Part shown: one piece after another, positions 1-5,784 of the stretch | How positions within the stretch are numbered: the stretch's first letter is position 1 | Layout of the letters: every line of letters begins with the position of its first letter | The notes under the pieces: model-generated | The model's database searches: none | Seen by the model: only the letters and a program-made list of their open reading frames with translations | Told to the model about the DNA's origin: nothing | Made by a program: the position numbers and the translations under genes | DNA from: Desulfobacterales bacterium | Lineage (GTDB): Bacteria > Desulfobacterota > Desulfobacteria > Desulfobacterales > UBA11574 | DNA length: 6,391 nucleotides | NCBI GenBank assembly: GCA_030601485.1 | Contig: JAUVTO010000107.1 | Coordinates: 1 to 6,391, forward strand | Direction of reading: 5' to 3'

Positions 1-284
1 GCTCCCAGTGCCAGCGCAGCAGCGTTGTCTTCGTTGGTGGTCGTTCCCCAGTGAGCGGCAAGCTGGTAGCCGGTTTGATCCAACATTTCACCCACCCTGA
101 TGGTAAAAGGGTTTCTCTTGGGGATATTTCCCGCCAGTTGCTCGAAGCTCCCTTGGAGGTCCGAAATGGGTGCTCCCGGATAACCCGTTGTTACTCGTAC
201 ACCCGCCTCCAAGACTCCCCGAGCGATGGCCTGGTTGCCCGAAAGCCTCATCCTGCCTAAATCAAAACTTGCATTATTCTCCAT
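1..284 (-). CDS. IorA-like 2-oxoacid:ferredoxin oxidoreductase, N-terminal fragment cut by the window edge
   Basis: Reading the minus strand from the ATG at 284-282 gives 94 uninterrupted codons before the left edge. Residues 14-43 contain LSGNQAIARG and TGYPGAP, the hallmark of the pyrimidine-binding (POR_N) domain of indolepyruvate:ferredoxin oxidoreductase alpha subunits. Residues 84-94 (NEDNAAALALG) match the later 'NEKVALE' block, and E85 is the likely TPP-activating glutamate. Known members are cytoplasmic and oxidatively decarboxylate aryl or other 2-oxoacids to acyl-CoA, reducing ferredoxin. The start is fixed by a strong Shine-Dalgarno 6 nt upstream; M12 is an alternative without such support. 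The distance between the two motifs is roughly 20 residues longer than I expect for classical IorA (extra sequence around residues 52-75), so it may be a paralogue with a different substrate. The gene diverges from the large PFOR-type gene. The TPP and ferredoxin domains expected further along are outside the window. Family assignment is fairly sure; substrate is unknown. Confidence 0.8.
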   Translation of the reverse strand, partial: MENNASFDLGRMRLSGNQAIARGVLEAGVRVTTGYPGAPISDLQGSFEQLAGNIPKRNPFTIRVGEMLDQTGYQLAAHWGTTTNEDNAAALALG

Positions 285-290
285 TACCTG

Positions 291-297
291 CCTCCTT
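291..297 (-). promoter_or_regulatory. Ribosome binding site of the IorA-like gene
   Basis: On the minus strand the sequence reads AAGGAGG, followed by the 6-nt spacer CAGGTA and ATG. This is a near-perfect Shine-Dalgarno site and decides the start codon at 284. Confidence 0.85.
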
Positions 298-336
298 CAC
301 CGGATATTTAATGAATAAAGTATGACGGTTTGGTAA

Positions 337-361
337 TATGAATTAGACTTACTATGAATTA
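337..361. repeat. 9-bp direct repeat TATGAATTA, two copies 16 bp apart
   Basis: TATGAATTA occurs at 337-345 and again at 353-361, start to start 16 bp (about 1.5 helical turns). It sits 53-77 bp upstream of the start codon of the leftward IorA-like gene, where its promoter is expected. It could be a regulator site, but in AT-rich DNA a 9-bp repeat can arise by chance. Confidence 0.35.
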
Positions 362-376
362 AACAAATCTATTATT

Positions 377-417
377 TAGTGCCTTAACGAAAAATCCTAG
401 TTTTCTTTCGGGCACTA
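377..417. other. Imperfect hairpin in the divergent intergenic region
   Basis: TAGTGCC (377-383) pairs with GGCACTA (411-417). After an unpaired TTAA at 384-387, the CGAAAAA at 388-394 can pair with 403-410, apart from one bulged base at 405. This is a two-part dyad of about 14 bp. There is no T-run directly after it on either strand, so it is not an obvious terminator. It may be an operator or the 5' end of the leftward transcript. Function is unknown. Confidence 0.35.
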
Positions 418-733
418 TTCACTAAAATTTTTTTTTATGTCGCTTTAAATCCATTTTCAATGCCAATGACTTGGAAATTCTATAAGTAGGTGAAGATAAA
501 GAAAATATTCTGATCAGGTTCAAGATATGAGGATTCTCCCAATAAAAAAGGTATGAAAAAATATTTATAACAGAATAACAATACGGTTTCAATATATTTT
601 TTGGATAATAAAAAAAATATCGTGCAAGATATATTGCTTTGATTTGCCTATGAGGGGATAATTTGTTTTAAAAATTGAAAGGGAAAAAATTAGAGGAACA
701 TATTGAATTTGCCTAAACATCTGACATTAAATA

Positions 734-762
734 TTGACAAAATTTTTCTATTCTAATATATT
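734..762 (+). promoter_or_regulatory. Sigma-70-type promoter for the PFOR-type gene
   Basis: A perfect -35 box TTGACA (734-739) is followed by exactly 17 bp and a -10 box TATATT (757-762), one mismatch from TATAAT. A second, perfect TATAAT lies at 763-768 but would need a 23-bp spacer. Transcription would start near 769-771 and read into the structured leader and then the large gene 350 bp downstream. It is the best promoter in the window by inspection. AT-rich surroundings raise the chance of -10 look-alikes, but the perfect -35 box with ideal spacing is convincing. Confidence 0.7.
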
Positions 763-781
763 TATAATTCAAACAGCTTGA

Positions 782-836
782 TCAAGGCGAATGTCAAGGG
801 GCCTTCCCACGAGGAAGGCCCTCACGTTTGGCTTGA
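782..836 (+). other. Two-tier hairpin at the 5' end of the leader
   Basis: The apical helix is a perfect 9-bp GC-rich stem: GGGCCTTCC (799-807) with GGAAGGCCC (813-821), closing the 5-nt loop CACGA. A G-U pair (798/822) extends it. Below an internal loop (795-797 opposite 823), a second helix pairs 782-794 with 824-836, with two G-U pairs (789/829, 792/826) and one G-G mismatch (787/831). The wobble pairs leave the RNA of the + strand well paired. No U-run follows, so it is not an intrinsic terminator. It begins about 12 nt after the predicted transcription start. Confidence 0.65.
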
Positions 837-867
837 AAGGAATCCTATCCTTCCTTCGCAGCCTTAT

Positions 868-913
868 CTTCCCAAAAAAGGAAGTGTTTTACCTGTCAGA
901 AATTCGGGTAAAA
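868..913 (+). other. Two small hairpins in the middle of the leader
   Basis: CTTCC (868-872) pairs with GGAAG (880-884) around a 7-nt loop. Next to it, 887-895 (TTTTACCTG) pairs with 905-913 over nine positions including one G-U, around a 9-nt loop. They are separated by only 2 nt. Each is modest alone; their value is in forming a series with the neighbouring hairpins. Confidence 0.4.
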
Positions 914-980
914 ACCGTTCCACTTATTCTGGCCAATATAGTTTCTTTAAATCGAGGCTAAAAATGTTCCCGGGTATTGT

Positions 981-1002
981 GAGCGTTAGAGCAAGCTTTT
1001 TT
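981..1002 (+). terminator. Weak terminator-like element inside the leader
   Basis: GAGC (981-984) can pair with GCTT (995-998, one G-U) and is followed by further T residues, the T-run being 997-1002. An alternative 7-bp pairing, 985-991 with 999-1005, competes with it. The stem is too short for a confident intrinsic terminator, but a U-run after a hairpin in a long leader could mark attenuation or the 3' end of a small RNA starting near 770. Confidence 0.2.
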
Positions 1003-1015
1003 AACATATCATCAA

Positions 1016-1077
1016 TTTTAGAGAATTTATTAGATCAATTCTAAAACCGAGGAAATCCGTTATATTCGGATTTCTTC
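1016..1077 (+). other. Two tandem hairpins just upstream of the PFOR-type ribosome binding site
   Basis: The first hairpin pairs TTTTAG (1016-1021) with CTAAAA (1041-1046) and AATT (1024-1027) with AATT (1037-1040), with a 2-nt bulge. The second, 2 nt later, pairs 1049-1059 with 1067-1077 over 11 positions with one G-U; its core is GAAATCCG with CGGATTTC, around a 7-nt loop. The 3' arm ends 26 nt before the Shine-Dalgarno site. The CTTCA at 1074-1078 is also complementary to TGAAG at 1103-1107, which overlaps that site, so an alternative, translation-masking pairing is possible. That last point is inference. Confidence 0.5.
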
Positions 1078-1103
1078 AAGGTCCAGAAATTGATAAATAC
1101 AGT

Positions 1104-1110
1104 GAAGGAG
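1104..1110 (+). promoter_or_regulatory. Ribosome binding site of the PFOR-type gene
   Basis: GAAGGAG lies 9 nt upstream of the ATG at 1120. It selects this ATG over the in-frame TTG at 1090, which has no Shine-Dalgarno and would place this site inside the coding region. Confidence 0.8.
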
Positions 1111-1119
1111 CACCAATCC

Positions 1120-4100
1120 ATGAGACCAAAAATAGACATATTTACTCTGTTAGATCACCTTCCCTATCGCAGGAAGAAAGAAAAAGAAAAAAAAGTTCAG
1201 TTAGACTGGAAGGCAGAGTGGGAGCGATTCGATGCCAAAAAACTTTTTGAGTTTGACCTTGCCGCTATTCCTGAAGAAAAATTAAGTGCTATTCGGAAGC
1301 GAAAAGAGATCATCATGGACGGCAACTATGCAGCGCTTTCGATTCTCACCAGAGTTGTAGACGGTCTCTGCGGCTATCCCATCACGCCGTCCACCCCCAT
1401 TGCCGAAAATTTTGCCAGCCTTGCCTCACAGGGACAAAAGAACCTGTTTGGTTCTGAACTCATGTATTTTCAACCCAGTGATGAACTTTCCGCCATTGCT
1501 GCGGTGGAGGCCATGGCATCCCAGGGGGGGCGTTACGTGGACAACTCTTCTTCCCAGGGATTGGTTTTAAAGACCAAGAACCTCTTTTCAGTAGCCGGCA
1601 AACGATTGCCTGTGGTGATGACGATTATGGCAAGGGAGGTCAACAAAGGATCTTTAAGTATTCACTGTGGGCACACCGATTTTTACGGTGTTCGAAATAC
1701 CGGTTGGGCTCAACTCGTTGCCGGGGACAACCAGGAACTCCACGATCTTTTACCGATAGCTTTTAAGACCGCGGAGCTGCGCCAGGTAATGCTTCCGTGC
1801 ATGGTAATCGGCGATGGGTTTATCAAATCCCATGCGTTAGAGAACATAAAGGCGCTTTCAGACGATTTTCTCAGGTATTTTGTCGGGCCTCCGAACAGAT
1901 TATATCAGCCCGATTTTGAGGAAAAGACCTTGACCGGCACTTTTACCGACGTGGATCTTACCATGGAAGGTCAGGTAGCTCAGGATCTTGCTTACCGATT
2001 TATAAAAAGAGGACTTATCGCCGCCATGAACATGATGAACAAGCTCATGGGAACTAATCTAAAGGCGGTGGAATGCTACCGCACCGAAGATGCGGAAATG
2101 GTGGTTGTAATTCTGGGATCGGCGGCTGGTGTTCTCAAGGATATGGTCGATTACTACCGGGATGTGAAGGGCTTGAAGGTGGGAGTGGTTCGCCCTGTAC
2201 TTTTCAACCCCCCCTGTTTTCAGGAGCTTGCCTACGGCATTCGCAATGCAAAGGTGGTCACCGTGCTGGAACGATCCGGCATGGCCCACAACCAGCTTCT
2301 TTTAATGGACATACAGTCCGCACTCCAGGTTTCTCTTCGGGCCGGCCGCGAAGGCAGGCCGGAGCATAAAATCTACGGCCGTACCGACATGCCGACCCTT
2401 TTGCACGGGGTGTACGGACTGGGGAGCAAGGACTTTAACAAATACAACGCTGCGGCGGTTATAGAAAATATGTGGGCATGTTTTCAGGGAAAGACGCGCG
2501 AGCATTTTCTCCGTGACTTTTTTGTCGGAATTGAAGGACCCTATACATTAGAACCCAAGCCGCTTCCGGACTATAAGGATCGTGAGCTTGGAATGACATT
2601 TATCGGCATCGGTGCAGAAGGCGTTAAGACAGCTTTAGAGGCAGCGGCCCTTATTTATGCGGAAGGTAGTGACAACGGTAAAAGATACATCCAGTCCGGT
2701 GCGCGGTACGGTGCTGCCAGAAAAGGGGCGCCGGTCTTTATGAACCTTAGGATCAGCGCCGGTCCGATTCGCAATTCCTCGGAGCTAACCGAGCACGATG
2801 TACTTGCATTTTTCAATGATAAGTTTCTTTCCGGAGAGATTTTAAGGGATTATGTGGGAGGGCTGAATGAGAATGGTCTTCTTGTTATAAACAGCACCAG
2901 AACAAAAGACGAAATCATCGAGTCGTTTCCCTCTGAAATACGCGAGCTTATTTCAAAGAGAAAGATCAAAATAATTGTCATGGACGCAACCCGGGCTGCC
3001 ATGAAACACCTCAAACGGAACCTGCCCGGTGCCATGATGCTGGGTCTTATAAACGCTGAGACAAAGATACTATCCGCCGATGAATTCGGAAACAGGTTTC
3101 AAAACATACTTGAGCAAAAACTGGGACCCAAAAAGGGTCGAGAGATTGTTGAATCGAACATCGCACTTTTAAATGAAGCAGCAAAACAGGTAACTTCAAC
3201 ACCGGATCAAATGGCCGGGGCATTTGCCGGAGTCTCGGATAGTCAGGAGCCGGTAGCGGCAGTTAAACCCGAAGATTTTGGCAAAGGGTATGGAACGGCC
3301 GGTTTGCGTACAAAGCTTTCCCAAAAAGATGAGATGGGTACCATCAAGCCGGTTAACCTGATTGAAGATTATCAGAAACAGTTTAACGAGGATATGCTCG
3401 AGCCTATTTTAGAGGGTAAAAGTGTTTCATGGGACAAATTTTTGCCCGTGGTTCCGTCGGCCACCAGCAGGTTTAGGGACATGAGCTATATCGGGACCCA
3501 GATACCGGTCTGGGATGCGAAAAAATGCATCGCCTGCGGCATGTGCGCTGCTTTGTGCCCGGATTCGGCGATCTATTCCACCATCACGGACAAGCCTATT
3601 TCTGATGATGCGGCCGCGTATTTTAAGGTTTTCAAAAAGCCGCCCAGGGGCATCCCCTGGGAGAGATGCGCCATAAACCTCAACGTTATTGATGCCTCCT
3701 GCAAAGGGTGCGGGGTTTGTGCACAGGTCTGTCCCGTGGATGCCTTTGCCATGGTGGATAAATCACAAGTAAAAGATACGGATTTTCTGCCCGAAAAATA
3801 TCAGGATCTTGATAACACTTACGATGCAGCCCATTATGTGGACCGGATGGCCATAAACCACCAGGTGCTCTTTGTCTTTTCCAAGCTTTATCCGGGCAAG
3901 CACACCCTATGTCCGGGCTGCGGCGAGGGGACCATCAACCTGTTGACCTTTTTTGCATTGGAAAGTTTGCGTAACAGTCCCAAAGGGATCGAGACCTTCT
4001 ACCAGGGGATCAAGGTTCTGTCGGATATAAACCGGCATGCCATAGATCACATGATCGACCGAGGGTTCAGCATCTACACGATCAATTCCACAGGCTGCAA

Positions 4101-5001
4101 TCAGGTTTCCGAACTGGTCAACCCGTTCAACACCCGGATTTACCAGTCGGGTCACTACGGTTTCGGTACGGCATCTGCTGCTGCTCTTGGGGTCAAATTC
4201 AGTATGGACCAGGCATATCATAATTCTTTCAACGATGTATTGACCAAGATCATCGTTTTTGCCGGCGACGGCGCCATTTACGACATCGGCAACGGTCCCT
4301 TCAATTATGCCCTGGGCGAAAACTTTGATGTCACCTGGGTGATTTACAACAACGAGGGATACATGAACACCGGGGCCCAGAAATCGGGCGCCACCCGTTT
4401 CGGTTGTGACAGATCAACATCCCCGATAGGGGTCAAACATGCAGGCAAGACCACCTTGCACCGTCGGATCGTGAGCCAGGCCACGGCAATTTCACATGTC
4501 TATTCGGCAAAGCTGACCGTGGACAATCCGTTTTACGCCATCAGGATATTAAAGGAGGCAATCGCTTATTGCGGGCCGTCTGTGGTGGAATTTTTTTCCT
4601 ACTGTCCGCAAGGCCACCAGAGCCATGACTGGGCGGGTCCTTTAATCTCGAGGATGATGAATGAGGCCAGGAAATGGCAGATACAGGTAAGAAGACCGTT
4701 CCATAAGCTTGACATCTCGGCCAACCCCGATCCCGACAAGACATATCCGGCCAAAGGGAAATCGTTTAAAAAGGGGATTAAAAGAGAGCCGGCAACTTTC
4801 TATGATGTGGTGAGTATGCTGGGCCAGTACAACCGTCACATCAAAGCCCAGGAAGGTGACGTGATTCCCGAGCTTGTCTTTGTAAACGAGACCGTATCCC
4901 TTTTCAGGTGGTTCAGAAACCAGTACCTGGCCGGATATCGTGATACCATGCCGGCTGAAGAGGAAGTGGAGCGCATTGTAGCTGAGCGCTACAAAATATA
5001 G
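1120..5001 (+). CDS. PFOR-type 2-oxoacid (probably pyruvate):ferredoxin oxidoreductase, single-chain, divergent
   Basis: This 1293-residue cytoplasmic enzyme should convert a 2-oxoacid plus CoA to acyl-CoA and CO2 with TPP, passing electrons through three [4Fe-4S] clusters to ferredoxin. Domain order is that of NifJ/PFOR: pyrimidine-binding domain (about 60-300, YPITPSTP at 86-93), domain II (about 320-440), gamma domain (about 490-690, GIGAEG at 496-501), a ferredoxin domain with CX2CX2CX3C motifs at 803-813 and 861-871, then the TPP domain (GDG at 1049-1051, NNEGYMNTG at 1077-1085). C931, C934, C993 and C1162 fit the proximal-cluster ligands. T89, E122, R172 and N1083 match, from memory, T31, E64, R114 and N996 of Desulfovibrio africanus PFOR; the first three share a constant offset of 58. 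This supports pyruvate, without proving it. Oddities are a charged N-terminal extension of about 58 residues, loss of the EKR motif, and changed TPP-domain spacing. It is probably monocistronic. Family is certain; exact substrate is not. Confidence 0.9.
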   Translation: MRPKIDIFTLLDHLPYRRKKEKEKKVQLDWKAEWERFDAKKLFEFDLAAIPEEKLSAIRKRKEIIMDGNYAALSILTRVVDGLCGYPITPSTPIAENFASLASQGQKNLFGSELMYFQPSDELSAIAAVEAMASQGGRYVDNSSSQGLVLKTKNLFSVAGKRLPVVMTIMAREVNKGSLSIHCGHTDFYGVRNTGWAQLVAGDNQELHDLLPIAFKTAELRQVMLPCMVIGDGFIKSHALENIKALSDDFLRYFVGPPNRLYQPDFEEKTLTGTFTDVDLTMEGQVAQDLAYRFIKRGLIAAMNMMNKLMGTNLKAVECYRTEDAEMVVVILGSAAGVLKDMVDYYRDVKGLKVGVVRPVLFNPPCFQELAYGIRNAKVVTVLERSGMAHNQLLLMDIQSALQVSLRAGREGRPEHKIYGRTDMPTLLHGVYGLGSKDFNKYNAAAVIENMWACFQGKTREHFLRDFFVGIEGPYTLEPKPLPDYKDRELGMTFIGIGAEGVKTALEAAALIYAEGSDNGKRYIQSGARYGAARKGAPVFMNLRISAGPIRNSSELTEHDVLAFFNDKFLSGEILRDYVGGLNENGLLVINSTRTKDEIIESFPSEIRELISKRKIKIIVMDATRAAMKHLKRNLPGAMMLGLINAETKILSADEFGNRFQNILEQKLGPKKGREIVESNIALLNEAAKQVTSTPDQMAGAFAGVSDSQEPVAAVKPEDFGKGYGTAGLRTKLSQKDEMGTIKPVNLIEDYQKQFNEDMLEPILEGKSVSWDKFLPVVPSATSRFRDMSYIGTQIPVWDAKKCIACGMCAALCPDSAIYSTITDKPISDDAAAYFKVFKKPPRGIPWERCAINLNVIDASCKGCGVCAQVCPVDAFAMVDKSQVKDTDFLPEKYQDLDNTYDAAHYVDRMAINHQVLFVFSKLYPGKHTLCPGCGEGTINLLTFFALESLRNSPKGIETFYQGIKVLSDINRHAIDHMIDRGFSIYTINSTGCNQVSELVNPFNTRIYQSGHYGFGTASAAALGVKFSMDQAYHNSFNDVLTKIIVFAGDGAIYDIGNGPFNYALGENFDVTWVIYNNEGYMNTGAQKSGATRFGCDRSTSPIGVKHAGKTTLHRRIVSQATAISHVYSAKLTVDNPFYAIRILKEAIAYCGPSVVEFFSYCPQGHQSHDWAGPLISRMMNEARKWQIQVRRPFHKLDISANPDPDKTYPAKGKSFKKGIKREPATFYDVVSMLGQYNRHIKAQEGDVIPELVFVNETVSLFRWFRNQYLAGYRDTMPAEEEVERIVAERYKI

Positions 5002-5038
5002 CGAAGCTCTGCCTCAAACTTGAATCGCTTGTTTTTTT
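5000..5038 (+). terminator. Possible weak terminator of the PFOR-type gene
   Basis: AGCGA (5000-5004) overlapping the stop codon can pair with TCGCT (5025-5029), followed by TG and then seven T residues (5032-5038). The 5-bp stem and 20-nt loop are poor for an intrinsic terminator. It lies in the 3' end of the converging J-domain gene, since only 12 bp separate the two stop codons. The position and T-run are suggestive only. Confidence 0.3.
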
Positions 5039-5766
5039 AAATAGGGCGCTGGTTGCAACCATCTGTTTTTATTGCTATCGTAAAACCATTTGTCCGGGAA
5101 TCCCCGACGTTTGAGATAGGAAGGATTTTCAGCCCAGCTGATAAGCTCTAAATATGCCTGGTGAATTCTTCTGAAGGTATCTGTATCTCCTCCAAGGTCG
5201 GGATGGTGTTTTTTTACCTGAATCCGGAATGCACTTTTTATTATTTTTTCAAGTTTCGGAGAATTTAAATCCGACTTGCCAAGCTTTAAGTGCATCAGCG
5301 ATGCCTTTTTAACGGCGGGGATTTTTATTTCCGGCGACATTACAGAACAGAATGCAGAATCATTGCGTCTTGCCTTTTCGAGTAAGAGACGAGTGGCAAG
5401 ATAGTTACGATTTGTTCGTTTTTTTTCGGCCCACCATGTATTTCCAAGAAGATCGGACATAATACAGTAGTCCTCGGCGGGTTTTTTCCCGGTAGAACGA
5501 GGATAGATAAAACTGAAGATTTCTTTGGAATTGTAAGGAAGAACATCCATAACGATCATTGTGTCAGTGAAATAAAAGGTTGCATAGCGGGTGTTCAATG
5601 TTTTGAGCAAACCGGTTCTTAAATCGAGCGTATACCTGAGCTTCTGCCGGCAATCAATGGAACAATACCTTCGCCGACCAAGATTGTCAGCTGTACCGCA
5701 GGAGAGACATCCTCTTTTAATCCTATAATCAGAGTCGAATATGTTTTTTTGTACAGAACGTTTCAT
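5014..5766 (-). CDS. J-domain protein with an N-terminal four-cysteine zinc finger
   Basis: The 250-residue product has two recognisable ends. Residues 20-39 carry C20-X2-C23-X11-C35-X3-C39, a small zinc-binding module (CLSCG ... YCSIDC). Residues about 159-212 form a J-domain with the diagnostic HPD at 188-190 followed by LGGDTDTFRRIHQAY, as in DnaJ-type proteins that stimulate the ATPase of a DnaK/Hsp70. The middle (40-155) matches nothing I recognise. There is no G/F-rich linker, DnaJ central zinc-finger domain or membrane segment, so this is a specialised type III J-protein, probably cytoplasmic, in which the other domains would select the client. The J-domain near the C-terminus is the reverse of classical DnaJ. 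It follows the M48/TPR gene by 18 bp and has no visible Shine-Dalgarno site, so translational coupling is likely. Client and partner are unknown. Confidence 0.75.
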   Translation of the reverse strand: MKRSVQKNIFDSDYRIKRGCLSCGTADNLGRRRYCSIDCRQKLRYTLDLRTGLLKTLNTRYATFYFTDTMIVMDVLPYNSKEIFSFIYPRSTGKKPAEDYCIMSDLLGNTWWAEKKRTNRNYLATRLLLEKARRNDSAFCSVMSPEIKIPAVKKASLMHLKLGKSDLNSPKLEKIIKSAFRIQVKKHHPDLGGDTDTFRRIHQAYLELISWAENPSYLKRRGFPDKWFYDSNKNRWLQPAPYLKKQAIQV

Positions 5767-5784
5767 GAGAAATGCGGTTTATTA

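Larger units (their letters stand above)
298..733. other. AT-rich divergent intergenic region without genes
   Basis: This stretch separates the two divergent oxidoreductase genes. It is strikingly AT-rich compared with the flanking genes, with many A and T runs. I found no credible open reading frame on either strand; the few ATG codons lead to stops within ten codons (for example at 526). It must hold the promoter of the leftward gene, but no clear -35/-10 pair could be picked on the minus strand. It contains a pair of 9-bp direct repeats (337-361), a hairpin (377-417), and AT-only dyads around 590-636 that may be low-complexity coincidences. Upstream regulatory or bent DNA is a reasonable guess. 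Confidence 0.6.
770..1119 (+). promoter_or_regulatory. Long hairpin-rich 5' leader of the PFOR-type gene, unclassified
   Basis: About 350 nt separate the predicted transcription start from the start codon. Within it I can draw consecutive local hairpins at 782-836, 837-852, 868-884, 887-913, 985-1005, 1016-1046 and 1049-1077. GC content rises sharply right at the start of the leader compared with the DNA just upstream, which suggests selected sequence. A TTG-started reading frame spans 778-1044, but it has no Shine-Dalgarno site and a low-complexity, non-protein-like product, so I do not call it a gene. I recognise no known riboswitch; the TPP-riboswitch core was looked for and is absent. It may be a cis-regulatory leader or contain a small RNA. 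Confidence 0.5.

Noticed and set aside
51..260. Plus-strand frame of 69 codons at the left edge
   Set aside because: It lies antisense to the well-supported IorA-like fragment and has no protein-like features or ribosome binding site.
590..636. Inverted repeats CAATATAT/ATATATTG and a 9-bp ATATTTTTT/AAAAAATAT dyad
   Set aside because: They consist almost only of A and T in a very AT-rich stretch, where such dyads are expected by chance.
884..920. Resemblance of ACCTG...GGGTAAAAACC to the TPP-riboswitch core
   Set aside because: The CUGAGA element and the rest of the conserved core are absent, and the segment is explained by a simple local hairpin.
778..1044. Open frame of 88 codons starting with TTG inside the leader
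   Set aside because: No Shine-Dalgarno site, a rare start codon about 8 nt from the predicted transcript end, a product with no recognisable domain, and its bases are better explained by the hairpins.
1090..1119. TTG at 1090 as the start of the PFOR-type gene
   Set aside because: The ten extra codons contain the Shine-Dalgarno site for the ATG at 1120, and nothing resembling such a site precedes the TTG at usable spacing.
2059..4839. Several frames of 60-104 codons on both strands inside the PFOR-type gene
   Set aside because: All overlap a single well-supported coding frame with complete motifs and have no own signals; they are composition shadows.
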